Assembly: GCF_004745485.1 (NCBI RefSeq)
Contig: NZ_RHFG01000004.1
Coordinates: forward strand, 124,001 to 188,000
DNA length: 64,000 nt
Reading direction: 5' to 3'
Source: Brevibacterium sp. S22
GTDB taxonomy: Bacteria > Actinomycetota > Actinomycetes > Actinomycetales > Brevibacteriaceae
Made by a program: the position numbers and the translations under genes. Position 1 is the stretch's first letter, and each line of letters begins with the position of its first letter. A model generated the notes under the pieces. It was not told the origin of the DNA, searched no databases, and was given only the letters and a program-made list of their open reading frames with translations. Shown in pieces: positions 17,435 through 26,191 of the stretch.

Positions 17435-18838
17435 GTGCCTGAATCACAGTCTTCGCAGCCCGCCGAGTCAGCGTCGGCCTCGGCTTCCGCCACCACGTCC
17501 GATGGCCTCAAAGTCGGGATGAAGCCCCGCCACTTGGTGATGATGAGTCTCGGCTCGGCAATCGGCGCCGGTCTCTTCGTCGGCTCCGGCGCCGGAGTGC
17601 AGGCGGCAGGTCCCGCCGTCCTCGTCTCCTATGTCGTCGCGGGCCTCATCGTCATCTTCGTCATGAGGGCGCTGGGCGAACTCGTCGCCGCCGATCCGAA
17701 CCCGGGTGCATTCTCCCACTATGCAGGCAAGGCCATGGGCCCGGCAGCGGCCTTCGCGGTGGGTGCTCTGTGGTGGGTCCAGCTGTGTCTCGTCGTCGCG
17801 GCCGAGGCCACTGCCGCCGCACAGATCGCAGCCGCCTATATTCCGGCGGTCCCGCAGTGGGTCATCGCCCTGGTGATCATGCTCATCTTCACGGCCATCA
17901 ACCTCACCACCTCCGGCAGCTTCGGTGAGTTCGAGTTCTGGTTCTCTCTCATCAAGGTCGTCTTCGTCGTCCTCTTCGTCGTCCTCGGGGCCGCGTATCT
18001 GTTCGGATGGACCCCGGCCGAACCGCCCGCGCAGATCTTCTCCGACGGATTCATGCCGACCGGCATCTCCGGCATCGCCGCCGGTCTGCTCGTCGTCGCC
18101 TTCGCTTTCGGCGGGATCGAGATCGTTGCCGTCGCCGCGGCTGAGACCGCGAATCCCGAACGCAGCGTCAGCCAGGCGATCAAGACGATCGTATGGCGCA
18201 TCCTGTTCCTCTACATCGGGTCGGTGGCGGTCATCGTCCTCGTCCTGCCGTGGACGGATGAGCGTCTGGCGGAGTCCCCGTTCGTGGCTGTGCTCGAAAC
18301 CGCTGGGCTGCCGTTCATCGCCTCGCTGCTGGCCGCGGTCATCGTCATCGCGCTGCTGTCGTCGATGAACGCGAACATCTACGGAGCGTCGCGGATGTCG
18401 TTCTCGATGTCGCAGCGGTCCATGCTTCCGCGCGGACTCGGCCGCACCAATCGTCGCGGCGTGCCCGTGCCCGCGGTGCTGGCCACCTCGGCGTTCGGTT
18501 TCGTCGCGGTCGGGCTCAACTATTTCTGGGCCGCCGAGGTCCTCGGAGTCCTGCTCAACATCGTCGGCTCGACACTGATCGTCACGTGGGTCGCGACCCT
18601 CGTTTCGCAGATCGTGCTGCGTCGTCGCGCCGAGGCGGCCGGCCGGTCCCTGCCCCTGCGCATGTGGGGCTACCCGTGGCTGTCGTATGTCACCTTGGCC
18701 GGAATCGCCGTGATCATCGGGCTCGGCCTGACCGTCGCGTCCGTGCGCTTCCAGATCGTCGGGACCCTCATCTTCGTCGTCGCGCTCTACCTCGTCGGCC
18801 TCGTCGTCACGAAGCGCCACCCCGCCGCACGGACCTGA
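17435..18838 (+). CDS. AAT/APC-family amino acid permease
   Basis: 467-residue, roughly 12-helix transporter of the GabP/ProY-like amino acid transporter group: MKPRHLVMMSLGSAIGAGLF (helix 1), MRALGELVAADPNPGAFSHYA, FEFWFSLIKVVFV, and FGGIEIVAVAAAETANPERS. The N-terminal 25 residues are Ser/Ala-rich and cytoplasmic. The GTG start is set by the -10 box six bases upstream; no ribosome-binding site is visible. Its last 32 bases overlap the 3' end of the oppositely oriented reductase-like gene, a convergent overlap. Confidence 0.9.
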   Translation: MPESQSSQPAESASASASATTSDGLKVGMKPRHLVMMSLGSAIGAGLFVGSGAGVQAAGPAVLVSYVVAGLIVIFVMRALGELVAADPNPGAFSHYAGKAMGPAAAFAVGALWWVQLCLVVAAEATAAAQIAAAYIPAVPQWVIALVIMLIFTAINLTTSGSFGEFEFWFSLIKVVFVVLFVVLGAAYLFGWTPAEPPAQIFSDGFMPTGISGIAAGLLVVAFAFGGIEIVAVAAAETANPERSVSQAIKTIVWRILFLYIGSVAVIVLVLPWTDERLAESPFVAVLETAGLPFIASLLAAVIVIALLSSMNANIYGASRMSFSMSQRSMLPRGLGRTNRRGVPVPAVLATSAFGFVAVGLNYFWAAEVLGVLLNIVGSTLIVTWVATLVSQIVLRRRAEAAGRSLPLRMWGYPWLSYVTLAGIAVIIGLGLTVASVRFQIVGTLIFVVALYLVGLVVTKRHPAART

Positions 18839-19940
18839 CCCCTCCGTTCACCGTCGCCGAGGCGGCACTCGGCTTCCCATCTTCAGTTGAGGTGGCGCTC
18901 TGCGTCCGTTCTTCAGCTGAAGCGGCTCCCGACACGTCGCTGTCGTCCAACGCGGCAAGGAGCTCGCGCAGAGCGTGCGCGGAGTCCGCGGATTCGGCCC
19001 AGCCCGTGAGCATATCCCGGGTCTGACCCACATGCCGGGCGAAGTGCCTGCCCGCGTAGCTCGTGACATCGATCGGCACGATCCGTTCCAGGGTGTCGAG
19101 CACTGCCCGAGCGGCAGACACGAACACGGGCATCGGCGCGCCGAGCTCGGCGCGCATCGCTTCACCGGCGGCCTCTGCCGGTCGGCTGAGATGTGACTTC
19201 AGGGCCGCCCAGTTCCCACCGCGGACAGTCAGCTCGGCGACGAAGGGAATGAACACCGCCGGTGGCAGCAGCACGGCATCCATCGGCACAGGCAGGATGA
19301 GCCGACCCAGCCTGCGGGCAAGCGAACGCACAGTGGCGTGCTGCCCAGCGACGAGGAACCGCGGCGCACCGGCAGGCGCCCAGAATCTCACCTCTCGCCC
19401 CGGCTTGTTCGTCCGGCCGGCTGCGTCTTCGCGATCGTCGGTCCGGTTCTTGTTCTCAGCCGCATTCCGAGAGCCCAGCGGCACACCGGCGTCCAGCCGT
19501 TCGGAGAGGAACGCGGGCCCGAACACGACCACCTCGGTGCCGGGAAATTCGGCACGTGCCCGCTCGAGGTCGCCGTCGACCTGGCTCGTGATCGCGATGA
19601 ACGCCGGTGAGATGTTCCGAATCGATGTGGCCACTGCGGGGTCGAGATCGCTGGGACGGGTCGTGAGCACAGTGAGATCCCAGCTTCCCGCAGCGGCTGC
19701 CTCGGCCCAGTCTGTGATCGTCACCCGCCGAGTCGCGGCCACTGAAGTCACCGACCAGCTGCCGTGCCCGACTCCAGTCCGACCGGAATCCGTCGGGTCG
19801 AGGGCGCTCACCCGTCGTGGAAAGGCCGCCCGCCCGTCGGCGCCGGCCGAGCGGGAGACGACGGCGACCTCATGAGCATCGGTGAAGATCGCGGCCCCGG
19901 CGATGCCGATGGCACCGGCTCCTTGGAAGAGGATTCTCAT
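18807..19940 (-). CDS. ketopantoate reductase-like (ApbA/PanE) dehydrogenase
   Basis: 377 residues. The N-terminal Rossmann fold opens MRILFQGAGAIGIAG, the GxGxxG motif of the PanE/ApbA group. The C-terminal half (AVFIPFVAELTVRGGNWAAL onward) fits the helical substrate domain only loosely. The family's catalytic Lys/Asn/Glu set could not be placed with certainty, so activity on ketopantoate is not claimed. An insert at about 160-185 and a C-terminal tail of about 40 residues are low complexity. It starts 17 bases after the ispDF stop on the same strand and is probably the last gene of the carD-ispDF transcript. Confidence 0.7.
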   Translation of the reverse strand: MRILFQGAGAIGIAGAAIFTDAHEVAVVSRSAGADGRAAFPRRVSALDPTDSGRTGVGHGSWSVTSVAATRRVTITDWAEAAAAGSWDLTVLTTRPSDLDPAVATSIRNISPAFIAITSQVDGDLERARAEFPGTEVVVFGPAFLSERLDAGVPLGSRNAAENKNRTDDREDAAGRTNKPGREVRFWAPAGAPRFLVAGQHATVRSLARRLGRLILPVPMDAVLLPPAVFIPFVAELTVRGGNWAALKSHLSRPAEAAGEAMRAELGAPMPVFVSAARAVLDTLERIVPIDVTSYAGRHFARHVGQTRDMLTGWAESADSAHALRELLAALDDSDVSGAASAEERTQSATSTEDGKPSAASATVNGGVRSVRRGGAS

Positions 19941-19956
19941 TGCGAGTTCTTCCGGC

Positions 19957-21342
19957 TCATCTCGAGTGGATCAGTGCCGTGGCGGTGGCGGCGATTCCCT
20001 CTCCCCGACCGGTCAGGCCGAGACCGTCGGAGGTGGTGCCGGATACTGACACCGGCGCTCCGACTGCGGCCGTCAGAGCGTGCTGGGCGTCGGTACGGCG
20101 AGTGCCGATATTCGGTCGGTTGCCGATCACCTGGACGGATATGTTGCCGATCTCGAAGCCTGCTTCGCGGACGATGCGGGCCGCCTCGGCGAGTAGGACC
20201 GCGCCCGAGGCCCCGGCGAATTCCGGACGGTCGACGCCGAAGTGCTCACCGAGGTCGCCGAGCCCCGCAGCTGAGAACAGTGCATCGCAGCAAGCGTGGG
20301 CGGCCACATCGGAGTCCGAATGCCCTTCGAGCCCGGGCTGCCCCGGCCACAGCAGCCCCGCGACCCAGAGTTCGCGTGCGGGATCGGACGAGAAGGCGTG
20401 GACGTCGACGCCGATGCCGGTGCGGGGAATGATCTGATTTGTTCCTTGCTCGCGCAACCGAACGAGCCGCTCTGCGAGGACGAGGTCCAGCGGATAGGTG
20501 ATCTTGAGCGCTTCTTCGTCACCGTCGACAGCGACGACGTCGATGCCGAGGCGTTCGACCAGCCCCGCGTCGTCAGTCGCTCCCACACCACCCGGCGATG
20601 CGACGCCACCGGTCGGGTCCGCGCCACCGATCGCAGACTGCTCGTAGGCCCGCAGGAGCACCTCGCTGCGGAACCCTTGCGGAGTCTGGACTCGTCGCAG
20701 TTCGGCCCGCTCGAGGTCTCCTCGCACCACTGCACGGGTTCCTGCGTCCACAGCCCCCGCAGGAACCGGATTGTCTGGTCGATCCACGGCGGTCTCGGCG
20801 TCAGAACCGCTGTGGATCGACCAGACAATCCCATTGGAAACGGGTTCCGCCCCCGCCACTGGGTCGGCGACGGCGCCTCGGGCGGCATCAATCGGGTCAG
20901 CGACGGTCCGTCGGACGGTGTCGATCATCGGCAGAACCGGTACGACCGCCTCGGCGCCGGAGTGCAGCGCGGCGATCACTCGTGTGAACACATCGGGCGG
21001 GGTCAGACACCTCGCGGCATCATGGACGAGGACGAATTCCGCGGCACCGATATGTTTCAAGGCTGTTTGCACTGAGGAAACGCGATCTCTTCCACCTGCT
21101 ACAGATGTCATTGAAATTTCGCATTTCGTCTTTGCGGCCACATCTGCGATTTCTTCGCGTGCGTGCAAAATAAACTCCTCGGGAGCGGCCACCACGATTG
21201 TGGAGGCGACTCCCGAGGAGATGATCGTCTCGAGGCTGCGAGCCAGAAGTGTCCGTCCGCTCACACGGACGAAAGCCTTCGGCTCACTGCGCCCCAGACG
21301 TGATCCCGACCCTGCGGCCGGGATGATGACACAGGTGCTCAG
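19957..21342 (-). CDS. ispDF: bifunctional IspD-IspF (MEP isoprenoid pathway)
   Basis: A fusion of 2-C-methyl-D-erythritol 4-phosphate cytidylyltransferase (IspD) and 2-C-methyl-D-erythritol 2,4-cyclodiphosphate synthase (IspF). Isp[21 protein letters not shown] (CTP loop), [19 protein letters not shown]. Isp[10 protein letters not shown] (metal-binding Asp/His), [30 protein letters not shown]. Family start codons are missing next to the conserved N-terminus. The best-placed start is a CTG at 21342 whose last two bases overlap the carD TGA (CTGA). The only in-frame ATG (21489) lies 148 bases inside carD. A segment of about 50 residues with a strong DNA hairpin is inserted in IspD before QTPQGF. 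Confidence 0.9.
   Translation of the reverse strand: MSTCVIIPAAGSGSRLGRSEPKAFVRVSGRTLLARSLETIISSGVASTIVVAAPEEFILHAREEIADVAAKTKCEISMTSVAGGRDRVSSVQTALKHIGAAEFVLVHDAARCLTPPDVFTRVIAALHSGAEAVVPVLPMIDTVRRTVADPIDAARGAVADPVAGAEPVSNGIVWSIHSGSDAETAVDRPDNPVPAGAVDAGTRAVVRGDLERAELRRVQTPQGFRSEVLLRAYEQSAIGGADPTGGVASPGGVGATDDAGLVERLGIDVVAVDGDEEALKITYPLDLVLAERLVRLREQGTNQIIPRTGIGVDVHAFSSDPARELWVAGLLWPGQPGLEGHSDSDVAAHACCDALFSAAGLGDLGEHFGVDRPEFAGASGAVLLAEAARIVREAGFEIGNISVQVIGNRPNIGTRRTDAQHALTAAVGAPVSVSGTTSDGLGLTGRGEGIAATATALIHSR
20768..20831. repeat. 64-bp palindromic hairpin inside ispDF
   Basis: Arms 20768-20787 and 20812-20831 are exact 20-bp reverse complements. After one G-T pair (20788/20811), 20789-20793 pairs with 20806-20810, giving a 26-bp stem with a 12-base loop. 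It lies wholly in the extra segment of the IspD domain and keeps the reading frame. Confidence 0.85.
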
Positions 21343-21821
21343 GATGCGAGCACTTCGTCCAGCAGAGCTTCTGCCTCGGACTCTTCCTTCTTCTCGGCCA
21401 GGGCGAGTTCGGAGACGAGGATCTGGCGAGCCTTCGACAGCATCCGCTTCTCTCCGGTCGACAGGCCGCGGTCCTGTTCGCGACGCCACAGATCGCGGAC
21501 GACCTCGGCGACCTTGATGACGTCACCGGACTGCAGCTTCTCAACGTTGGCCTTGTACCGGCGGGACCAGTTCGCGGGCTCTTCGACGAATTCGGCACGC
21601 AGGACATTGAAGACTTTCTCAACGCCTTCTTCACCGACGACATCTCGCACACCGACCAGATCGCAGTTCTCTGCCGGGACCTCGATCACGAGATCGCCGT
21701 GTGCGACCTGGAGCTTGAGATACAGCTTCTCCTCACCTTTGATGGCTCGTTTCTTGATTTCTTGGATTGTCGCTGCACCGTGATGTGGATAGACAACAGT
21801 GTCGCCGACCTGGAAACTCAT
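21339..21821 (-). CDS. carD: CarD-family transcriptional regulator
   Basis: 160-residue RNA-polymerase-binding regulator. The N-terminal Tudor-like RNAP beta-subunit-interacting domain is [20 protein letters not shown] through [19 protein letters not shown]. The C-terminal helical DNA-binding domain includes [13 protein letters not shown] with the conserved Trp, and [15 protein letters not shown]. CarD stabilises open complexes at rRNA and other promoters in mycobacteria and is essential there. The carD-ispD-ispF order matches the mycobacterial locus. A TAAACT -10 box lies about 30 bases upstream of the ATG. Confidence 0.96.
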   Translation of the reverse strand: MSFQVGDTVVYPHHGAATIQEIKKRAIKGEEKLYLKLQVAHGDLVIEVPAENCDLVGVRDVVGEEGVEKVFNVLRAEFVEEPANWSRRYKANVEKLQSGDVIKVAEVVRDLWRREQDRGLSTGEKRMLSKARQILVSELALAEKKEESEAEALLDEVLAS

Positions 21822-21851
21822 ATTCTCTTCAAACCCCTTTCGCGGAATCCC

Positions 21852-21857
21852 AGTTTA
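21852..21857 (-). promoter_or_regulatory. carD -10 box
   Basis: TAAACT on the minus strand, about 30 bases before the carD ATG. This is a conventional leadered promoter, with GAAGAGA near the start. Confidence 0.5.
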
Positions 21858-22153
21858 CCATGAGGCTCGCCACAGAAATCGTTCAGGGCGGCGAATCTTC
21901 ATGCTAGGCTCCGCCTCCGCCGCACGCCGGATCCGCTCTCCAGCTTGCCGTGACCGACACCTCTGCCGCCTCTGTCAGCGAGAACGACGGCGAGAGGGAG
22001 CATTGCCACGCAGACCCGAAGAGAACCTCGACCGATTGCAACGCGGGCCGGACTTCGTTCGCTCTTCACCGAAACTTCAGCCGCGACGCGCCCGAGCGTC
22101 GCAGAACTCTGTCTGCACCGACCACCCGGTTCTACAGCGGGTCAAAAACCGGG

Positions 22154-22159
22154 TAGTAT
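22154..22159 (+). promoter_or_regulatory. -10 box of the LpqE-like lipoprotein gene
   Basis: TAGTAT, 36 bases before the ATG at 22196. AAGGAGC follows as the ribosome-binding site. Confidence 0.5.
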
Positions 22160-22195
22160 ACAGACTGATCTTGTATTGCCACTTCAAGGAGCATA

Positions 22196-22759
22196 ATGAA
22201 ACGGCACAACCGCGCGGCTCTCGCCGTTGCCGCACTCGCTCTCGTTATCCCCGTCAGCGGATGTGCAAGCCTGCTGTCTCCCCATCAGACTGCCGAATAC
22301 ATCTACAACGGCGGCGACGGAGCTTCGGGATCTGTCGGTGACATCGAAGTCCGTGGACTCCTGCTCATCACGGACGAAGAGGGCTCGGGCCCGGCTCAGC
22401 TGTTCTTCACCCTCATCAACAGCGGTGAGTCCACCGCCAAGGTGTCCCTCGAGGTCGGCGGCACCACGGTGAGTGAATCGGTCAAGGCCGGCGAGACGTT
22501 CGTCCAGGACCCGAAGAGCCCTGAGACCTCGTCCGAGGACGTCGTCACCGTCGACGGTCTCAAGGCCGAGCCCGGCGATCTGGTCGACATCACGATCAAG
22601 AACGGCAGCGACGAGAAGGTCTTCGAGACGCAGCTGCTCACCGACGTTCTGCCGTACTACGAAGAGTACGTGCCGTCGGAGTCGCCGTCCGAGTCGCCGT
22701 CGAACATGCCCGGTGATGATGCCGACACCGCTGAAGGAACCGCAGCAGCCAACGGCTGA
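22196..22759 (+). CDS. LpqE-like lipoprotein
   Basis: 187-residue secreted lipoprotein. A positively charged start (MKRHNR) and a hydrophobic stretch lead to the lipobox VSGC with Cys23 as the lipidation site. A compact beta-rich domain follows (about 35-155, with ITDEEGSGPAQLFFTLINSG). The C-terminal tail is Ser/Glu/Pro/Asp-rich with PSESPSESPS. A lipoprotein divergent from carD is the position of LpqE in Mycobacterium, so orthology is likely by synteny but not proven. Function is unknown, possibly an extracytoplasmic binding protein. A good terminator follows at 22879. Confidence 0.8.
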   Translation: MKRHNRAALAVAALALVIPVSGCASLLSPHQTAEYIYNGGDGASGSVGDIEVRGLLLITDEEGSGPAQLFFTLINSGESTAKVSLEVGGTTVSESVKAGETFVQDPKSPETSSEDVVTVDGLKAEPGDLVDITIKNGSDEKVFETQLLTDVLPYYEEYVPSESPSESPSNMPGDDADTAEGTAAANG

Positions 22760-22878
22760 GCGGTCCTCTCGAGGATCAGACGATCGGTCCACAGCAAGGT
22801 TCGGAACCGGTTCTGCGCGGAAGCACAGTTCTTCGCGAGAGCTTCGCGAGAGCACAGGCCTTCGCGAGAGCACAGAAG

Positions 22879-22910
22879 GAGCCGCTCACACCATGTGAGC
22901 GGCTCTTTCT
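22879..22910 (+). terminator. rho-independent terminator after the lipoprotein gene
   Basis: A 12-bp perfect stem (22879-22890 with 22894-22905) and a CCA loop are followed by TTTCT. It is preceded by three TTCGCGAGAGC copies between 22832 and 22870. Confidence 0.8.
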
Positions 22911-23010
22911 GCATTCACCGCCAGCTGGTTGCATTCACCGCCAGCTGGCCGCGTTCAGCGTCAGCCGGCTGCTTTCATCGCCTGCAGGCAGCACTCGCCG
23001 TCGGCCGGCG
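22911..23010. repeat. five 20-bp tandem repeats abutting the regX3 stop
   Basis: Five exactly phased 20-base units begin at 22911, 22931, 22951, 22971 and 22991. The first two are nearly identical (GCATTCACCGCCAGCTGG plus 2 bases) and the rest progressively diverge. The array ends 3 bases before the regX3 stop codon. Confidence 0.8.
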
Positions 23011-23013
23011 GCC

Positions 23014-23697
23014 TCACGCCTCGAACTTGTACCCGAGCCCGCGCACAGTCGTGAGCAGGCGCGGCTCCGAGGGGTTCTCCTCGATCTTCGCACGCAGACG
23101 TTTGACATGGACGTCGAGCGTCTTCGTATCGCCGACGTAGTCCTCGCCCCAGATCCGGTCGATGAGCTGACCGCGAGTCATCACGCGTCCGGAGTTGCGC
23201 ACGAGGATCTCGAGCAGCTCGAACTCCTTGAGCGGCATGGACTGCTCTTCACCACGCACGGCCACGACGTGGCGTTCGACGTCGATGCGCACTCCCCCGG
23301 CCTCGAGCACGGCTTCATCATCGAATTCCTCGGTCTCGACATTGCGTCGCAGCACCGCCCGCACACGAGCCAGCAGCTCACGTGAGGAGTACGGCTTCGT
23401 CACATAGTCATCGGCGCCGAGCTCGAGCCCCACGACCTTGTCGATCTCCGAATCCTTGGCCGTGAGCATGATGATCGGCACATTGGATTTCGCCCGCAGC
23501 TCACGGCAGACCTCGGTGCCGGAAGCACCGGGCAGCATGAGGTCGAGCAGGACCAGATCGGCGCCGGTGCGGTCGAACTCCGCCAGAGCCTTGAGCCCGT
23601 CGTCGGCGACCGTCACCTCGTACCCTTCCTTACCGAGCAGGTACGACAGTGGGTCCGAGAACGAATCTTCGTCCTCGACAAGCAGAATACGAGTCAC
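23014..23697 (-). CDS. regX3: RegX3-type response regulator
   Basis: 227-residue OmpR/PhoB-family response regulator. The receiver domain has the acidic pocket (VEDED) and phosphoacceptor Asp52 in LVLLDLMLPG, then MLTAKD and DDYVTKPYS with the conserved Lys. The C-terminal winged helix ends in DVHVKRLRAKIEENPSEPRLLTTV (shown in part) and RGLGYKF. The GTG start overlaps the senX3 stop as GTGA. With senX3, phoU and gpmA nearby it matches the actinobacterial phosphate-starvation module. Targets probably include phosphate uptake genes, none of which (pst) lie in this window. Confidence 0.94.
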   Translation of the reverse strand: MTRILLVEDEDSFSDPLSYLLGKEGYEVTVADDGLKALAEFDRTGADLVLLDLMLPGASGTEVCRELRAKSNVPIIMLTAKDSEIDKVVGLELGADDYVTKPYSSRELLARVRAVLRRNVETEEFDDEAVLEAGGVRIDVERHVVAVRGEEQSMPLKEFELLEILVRNSGRVMTRGQLIDRIWGEDYVGDTKTLDVHVKRLRAKIEENPSEPRLLTTVRGLGYKFEA

Positions 23698-25205
23698 GTT
23701 GTGAGCTTCCTTTGTTCGCTTTCTTCGGTCAGATTCTTGGGTGAGCCGGCGGTCGCCCCGCCGTCTCCATTATCACCGGCGGGCCCGTCATCATCTCCGG
23801 CGGGATCGTCGATACTGTCGCCCCCGACTTCGTCGGTGACATCATCATCGTCATTCTCCGCTCTCGCCGAGGTGGCCGGACCGTCGACGTCGGACGCTGC
23901 GGCTCCGTGGCCGTCGTCGTCCACCGAGGAGGTCGTTGCCGGGTCCGCTGAGTGTTCGAGGAGGACCCCGGCCGGTGCCGAATCGGCGGCGGAGACTTCG
24001 GCTGCGGTTCCGGCCAGCGGGAGCACGATGGTGAACGTCGACCCCTTGTTCAGCTGGCTCCATACGCGCATTTCACCGCCGTGGGTGGCGACGATGTGCT
24101 TGACGATGCTCAGCCCCAGGCCCGTACCTCCGGTGATCCGGGAGCGAGCCGGATCCACCCGGTAGAAGCGTTCGAAGACGCGCTCGGTGTCCTGAGCGGT
24201 CATGCCGATGCCCTGATCGGTCACGGCGATCTCGATACGCTCATCGACGAGATCGACTCCGACTCCCACACGGGTGCCCTCCGGCGAATAGTTCACGGCA
24301 TTGTCGATGAGGTTGCGCACCGCATTGACGAGCAGTTCGTAGTTGCCTTCGATGAGCAGGTCGCTGGGCGGAGAGACCTCGATATGGATGCTCTTGCCTT
24401 CCGCCCCGGTTCGGGCACGGTCAGAGGCATCGTCGACCACCTCGGCGACGGAGATCTTCTCGGTCGAAGCGGGAGCGGCGTGGTCCTGGACGCGGGAGAG
24501 GTCGATGATCTCCTGCACCAGCTGGGTCAGCCTCTTCGACTCCCGCTGCATCCGCCCACCGAAGCGTTCGACAGCGGCCGGGTCGTCGGCGAAGTCGGTG
24601 ACCGCCTCGGCGAGCAGAGCCATCGCCCCGATCGGTGTCTTGAGTTCGTGGGAGACGTTGGCGACGAAGTCGCGGCGGACGGCGTCGACGCGTTTGGATT
24701 CGGTCTGATCGTCGCAGAGGACGAGGACGAAGGAGGTGCCCAAGGGGGCGACGCGAGCATGGAGGAAGCGGAGCACGGATTCCGAGTTCTCACGTGTCTG
24801 CTCGAGGTCGATCTCCTCGATGAGACCGCGGGCGCGGACTCGGCCGACGACCCGCAGCATCTCTGTCGATGCCAGCGAGTGGCCTCTGACCAGGCCGAAT
24901 GTGTATGCGGCCGGGGAGGCTTTGACGACGTCGTCGCCGGCGTCGATGACGATCGCGGCCGAAGGCAGGACGGCCAGGACTTCGGCGATGCCTTCGGGCA
25001 GGTCGTCCTCGGAATGCAGATCGGCAGCATCGCGGGAGCGTTCGCTGAATCGGAACGCAAGAATTCCCGCTATACCCAGGCCCAGGCCGACGACGCCGGT
25101 CAGGACCGCCACTACTAAGAGATCCACAGCCTCAAGCTTAGGCGTTGCCCACCGTCTCGGCGCACCGAATTCACTTCTGGCCACCGTATTTGCCGAGGAA
25201 TTCAC
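23694..25205 (-). CDS. senX3: SenX3-type sensor histidine kinase
   Basis: 503-residue membrane histidine kinase. One clear helix (about 29-51) is followed by a PAS-like region, then the H box VSHELKTPIG (phospho-His near 196), N box NAVRNLIDNAVNYSP, G1 DQGIGM and G2 GGTGLGLSIVK. The C-terminal 95 residues are an acidic Asp/Gly/Ala tail, much longer than in mycobacterial SenX3. The start is uncertain: GTG 25205 gives the full length, and GTG 25127 would start just before the membrane helix. It overlaps regX3 by 4 bases and is divergent from phoU. Confidence 0.92.
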   Translation of the reverse strand: MNSSANTVARSEFGAPRRWATPKLEAVDLLVVAVLTGVVGLGLGIAGILAFRFSERSRDAADLHSEDDLPEGIAEVLAVLPSAAIVIDAGDDVVKASPAAYTFGLVRGHSLASTEMLRVVGRVRARGLIEEIDLEQTRENSESVLRFLHARVAPLGTSFVLVLCDDQTESKRVDAVRRDFVANVSHELKTPIGAMALLAEAVTDFADDPAAVERFGGRMQRESKRLTQLVQEIIDLSRVQDHAAPASTEKISVAEVVDDASDRARTGAEGKSIHIEVSPPSDLLIEGNYELLVNAVRNLIDNAVNYSPEGTRVGVGVDLVDERIEIAVTDQGIGMTAQDTERVFERFYRVDPARSRITGGTGLGLSIVKHIVATHGGEMRVWSQLNKGSTFTIVLPLAGTAAEVSAADSAPAGVLLEHSADPATTSSVDDDGHGAAASDVDGPATSARAENDDDDVTDEVGGDSIDDPAGDDDGPAGDNGDGGATAGSPKNLTEESEQRKLTT

Positions 25206-25393
25206 CTTCTCGTCTGGAGACGTTCACTCGATCGTGCGATGCTGACGTCTGTGTGCCTGCGTTCCCCGCCGTTCTCGCCTTCTGCTTTCCCCCGCTGAGG
25301 GCGCGGACCGGAAGCGCCGGCACCCCTCCGACACCACGCACCACCGACAGTCACTCCCGATTGTCATGATCAAGAGTTAGGGAACCGCAGTTC

Positions 25394-26056
25394 ATGCGCG
25401 AAGTCTTCAGAAACGAATTGGACGATCTGGCCACTCAGCTGGTCGGCATGTCCACCAAGGTCCTCGAGGCCATCCGCCTGGCCAATCAGTCGCTGCACTC
25501 GAATGATCTCGAGCTGGCCGAGCAGGTCATCGAGGCCGACTCCGTCATCGACAATATGCAGTTCACCCTCGATCAGCAGGCGGCTGAGATGCTCGCCCTG
25601 CAGGCTCCGGTGGCCGCGGATCTGCGCGCTGTCATCGGATCGCTGCGGATGTCGGCATCGCTCGAGCGGATGGGTGACCTCGCCCGTCACATCGCTCAGC
25701 AGGTGCGCATCCGCTATCCGGAGTCCGCGATCCCCGATGTCTTCGACTCGACGTTCGCGCGGATGGGTGAGTCCGGTGAGAAGATCGCCGAGGCGACGCA
25801 GCGCCTGCTCTCGAATCCCGGCCTGTCCGATGTCCCGACGATCAACGCCATCGACGAGGAGCTCGACGAACTCCATCTGAGCGTGTTCGCGAAGCTCGCC
25901 GAGGTTCCGGCCGGTTCGCTGGCTCCCCGCCATATCGCCGATGTCACCCTGCTCTCGCGGTACTACGAGCGCTTCGGTGATCACGCGGTGTCGGTGTCGC
26001 AGAAGGTCGAATACCTGCTCACCGGAAACTGGGAACCCTACTTGTCGAAGAAGTAG
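25394..26056 (+). CDS. phoU: phosphate transport regulator PhoU
   Basis: 220-residue all-helical protein made of two PhoU repeats: MREVFRNELDDLATQLVGM, then ERMGDLARHIAQQ in repeat 1 and YYERFGDHAVSVSQ in repeat 2, the E-x-x-x-D metal-binding pairs of the family. It dampens SenX3/RegX3 signalling when phosphate is plentiful. It is transcribed divergently from senX3 across 188 bases and ends at a strong hairpin. Length and motifs are standard. Confidence 0.95.
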   Translation: MREVFRNELDDLATQLVGMSTKVLEAIRLANQSLHSNDLELAEQVIEADSVIDNMQFTLDQQAAEMLALQAPVAADLRAVIGSLRMSASLERMGDLARHIAQQVRIRYPESAIPDVFDSTFARMGESGEKIAEATQRLLSNPGLSDVPTINAIDEELDELHLSVFAKLAEVPAGSLAPRHIADVTLLSRYYERFGDHAVSVSQKVEYLLTGNWEPYLSKK

Positions 26057-26080
26057 GCACTCAGCGCGAAGAAGCACACC

Positions 26081-26106
26081 CGCCCCGGCACTGCTGTGCC
26101 GGGGCG
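26081..26106. terminator. phoU terminator
   Basis: An 11-bp perfect GC-rich stem (26081-26091 with 26096-26106) has a TGCT loop and is followed by CTTCGC. It lies between convergent phoU and the EamA gene. Confidence 0.65.
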
Positions 26107-26191
26107 CTTCGCATATCCGTGCCCTTCACAGCTCCGGTCCCGACGGTCCCGGTTGAGGTCGCGGCACCCCCGGCCGGAGGCTTCCGGGGCG

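Larger units (their letters stand above)
21822..22195. other. carD-lipoprotein divergent intergenic region
   Basis: 374 bases with no credible gene. It carries the carD promoter (-10 TAAACT, minus strand, 21852-21857) and the lipoprotein promoter (-10 TAGTAT, 22154-22159). The middle is GC-rich with no repeat or strong hairpin that I could find. Confidence 0.6.

Noticed and set aside
18807-18838. Frameshift or misannotation at the permease/reductase 3' overlap
   Set aside because: Both frames are intact to their stops and both C-termini are variable regions, so a 32-bp convergent overlap is acceptable.
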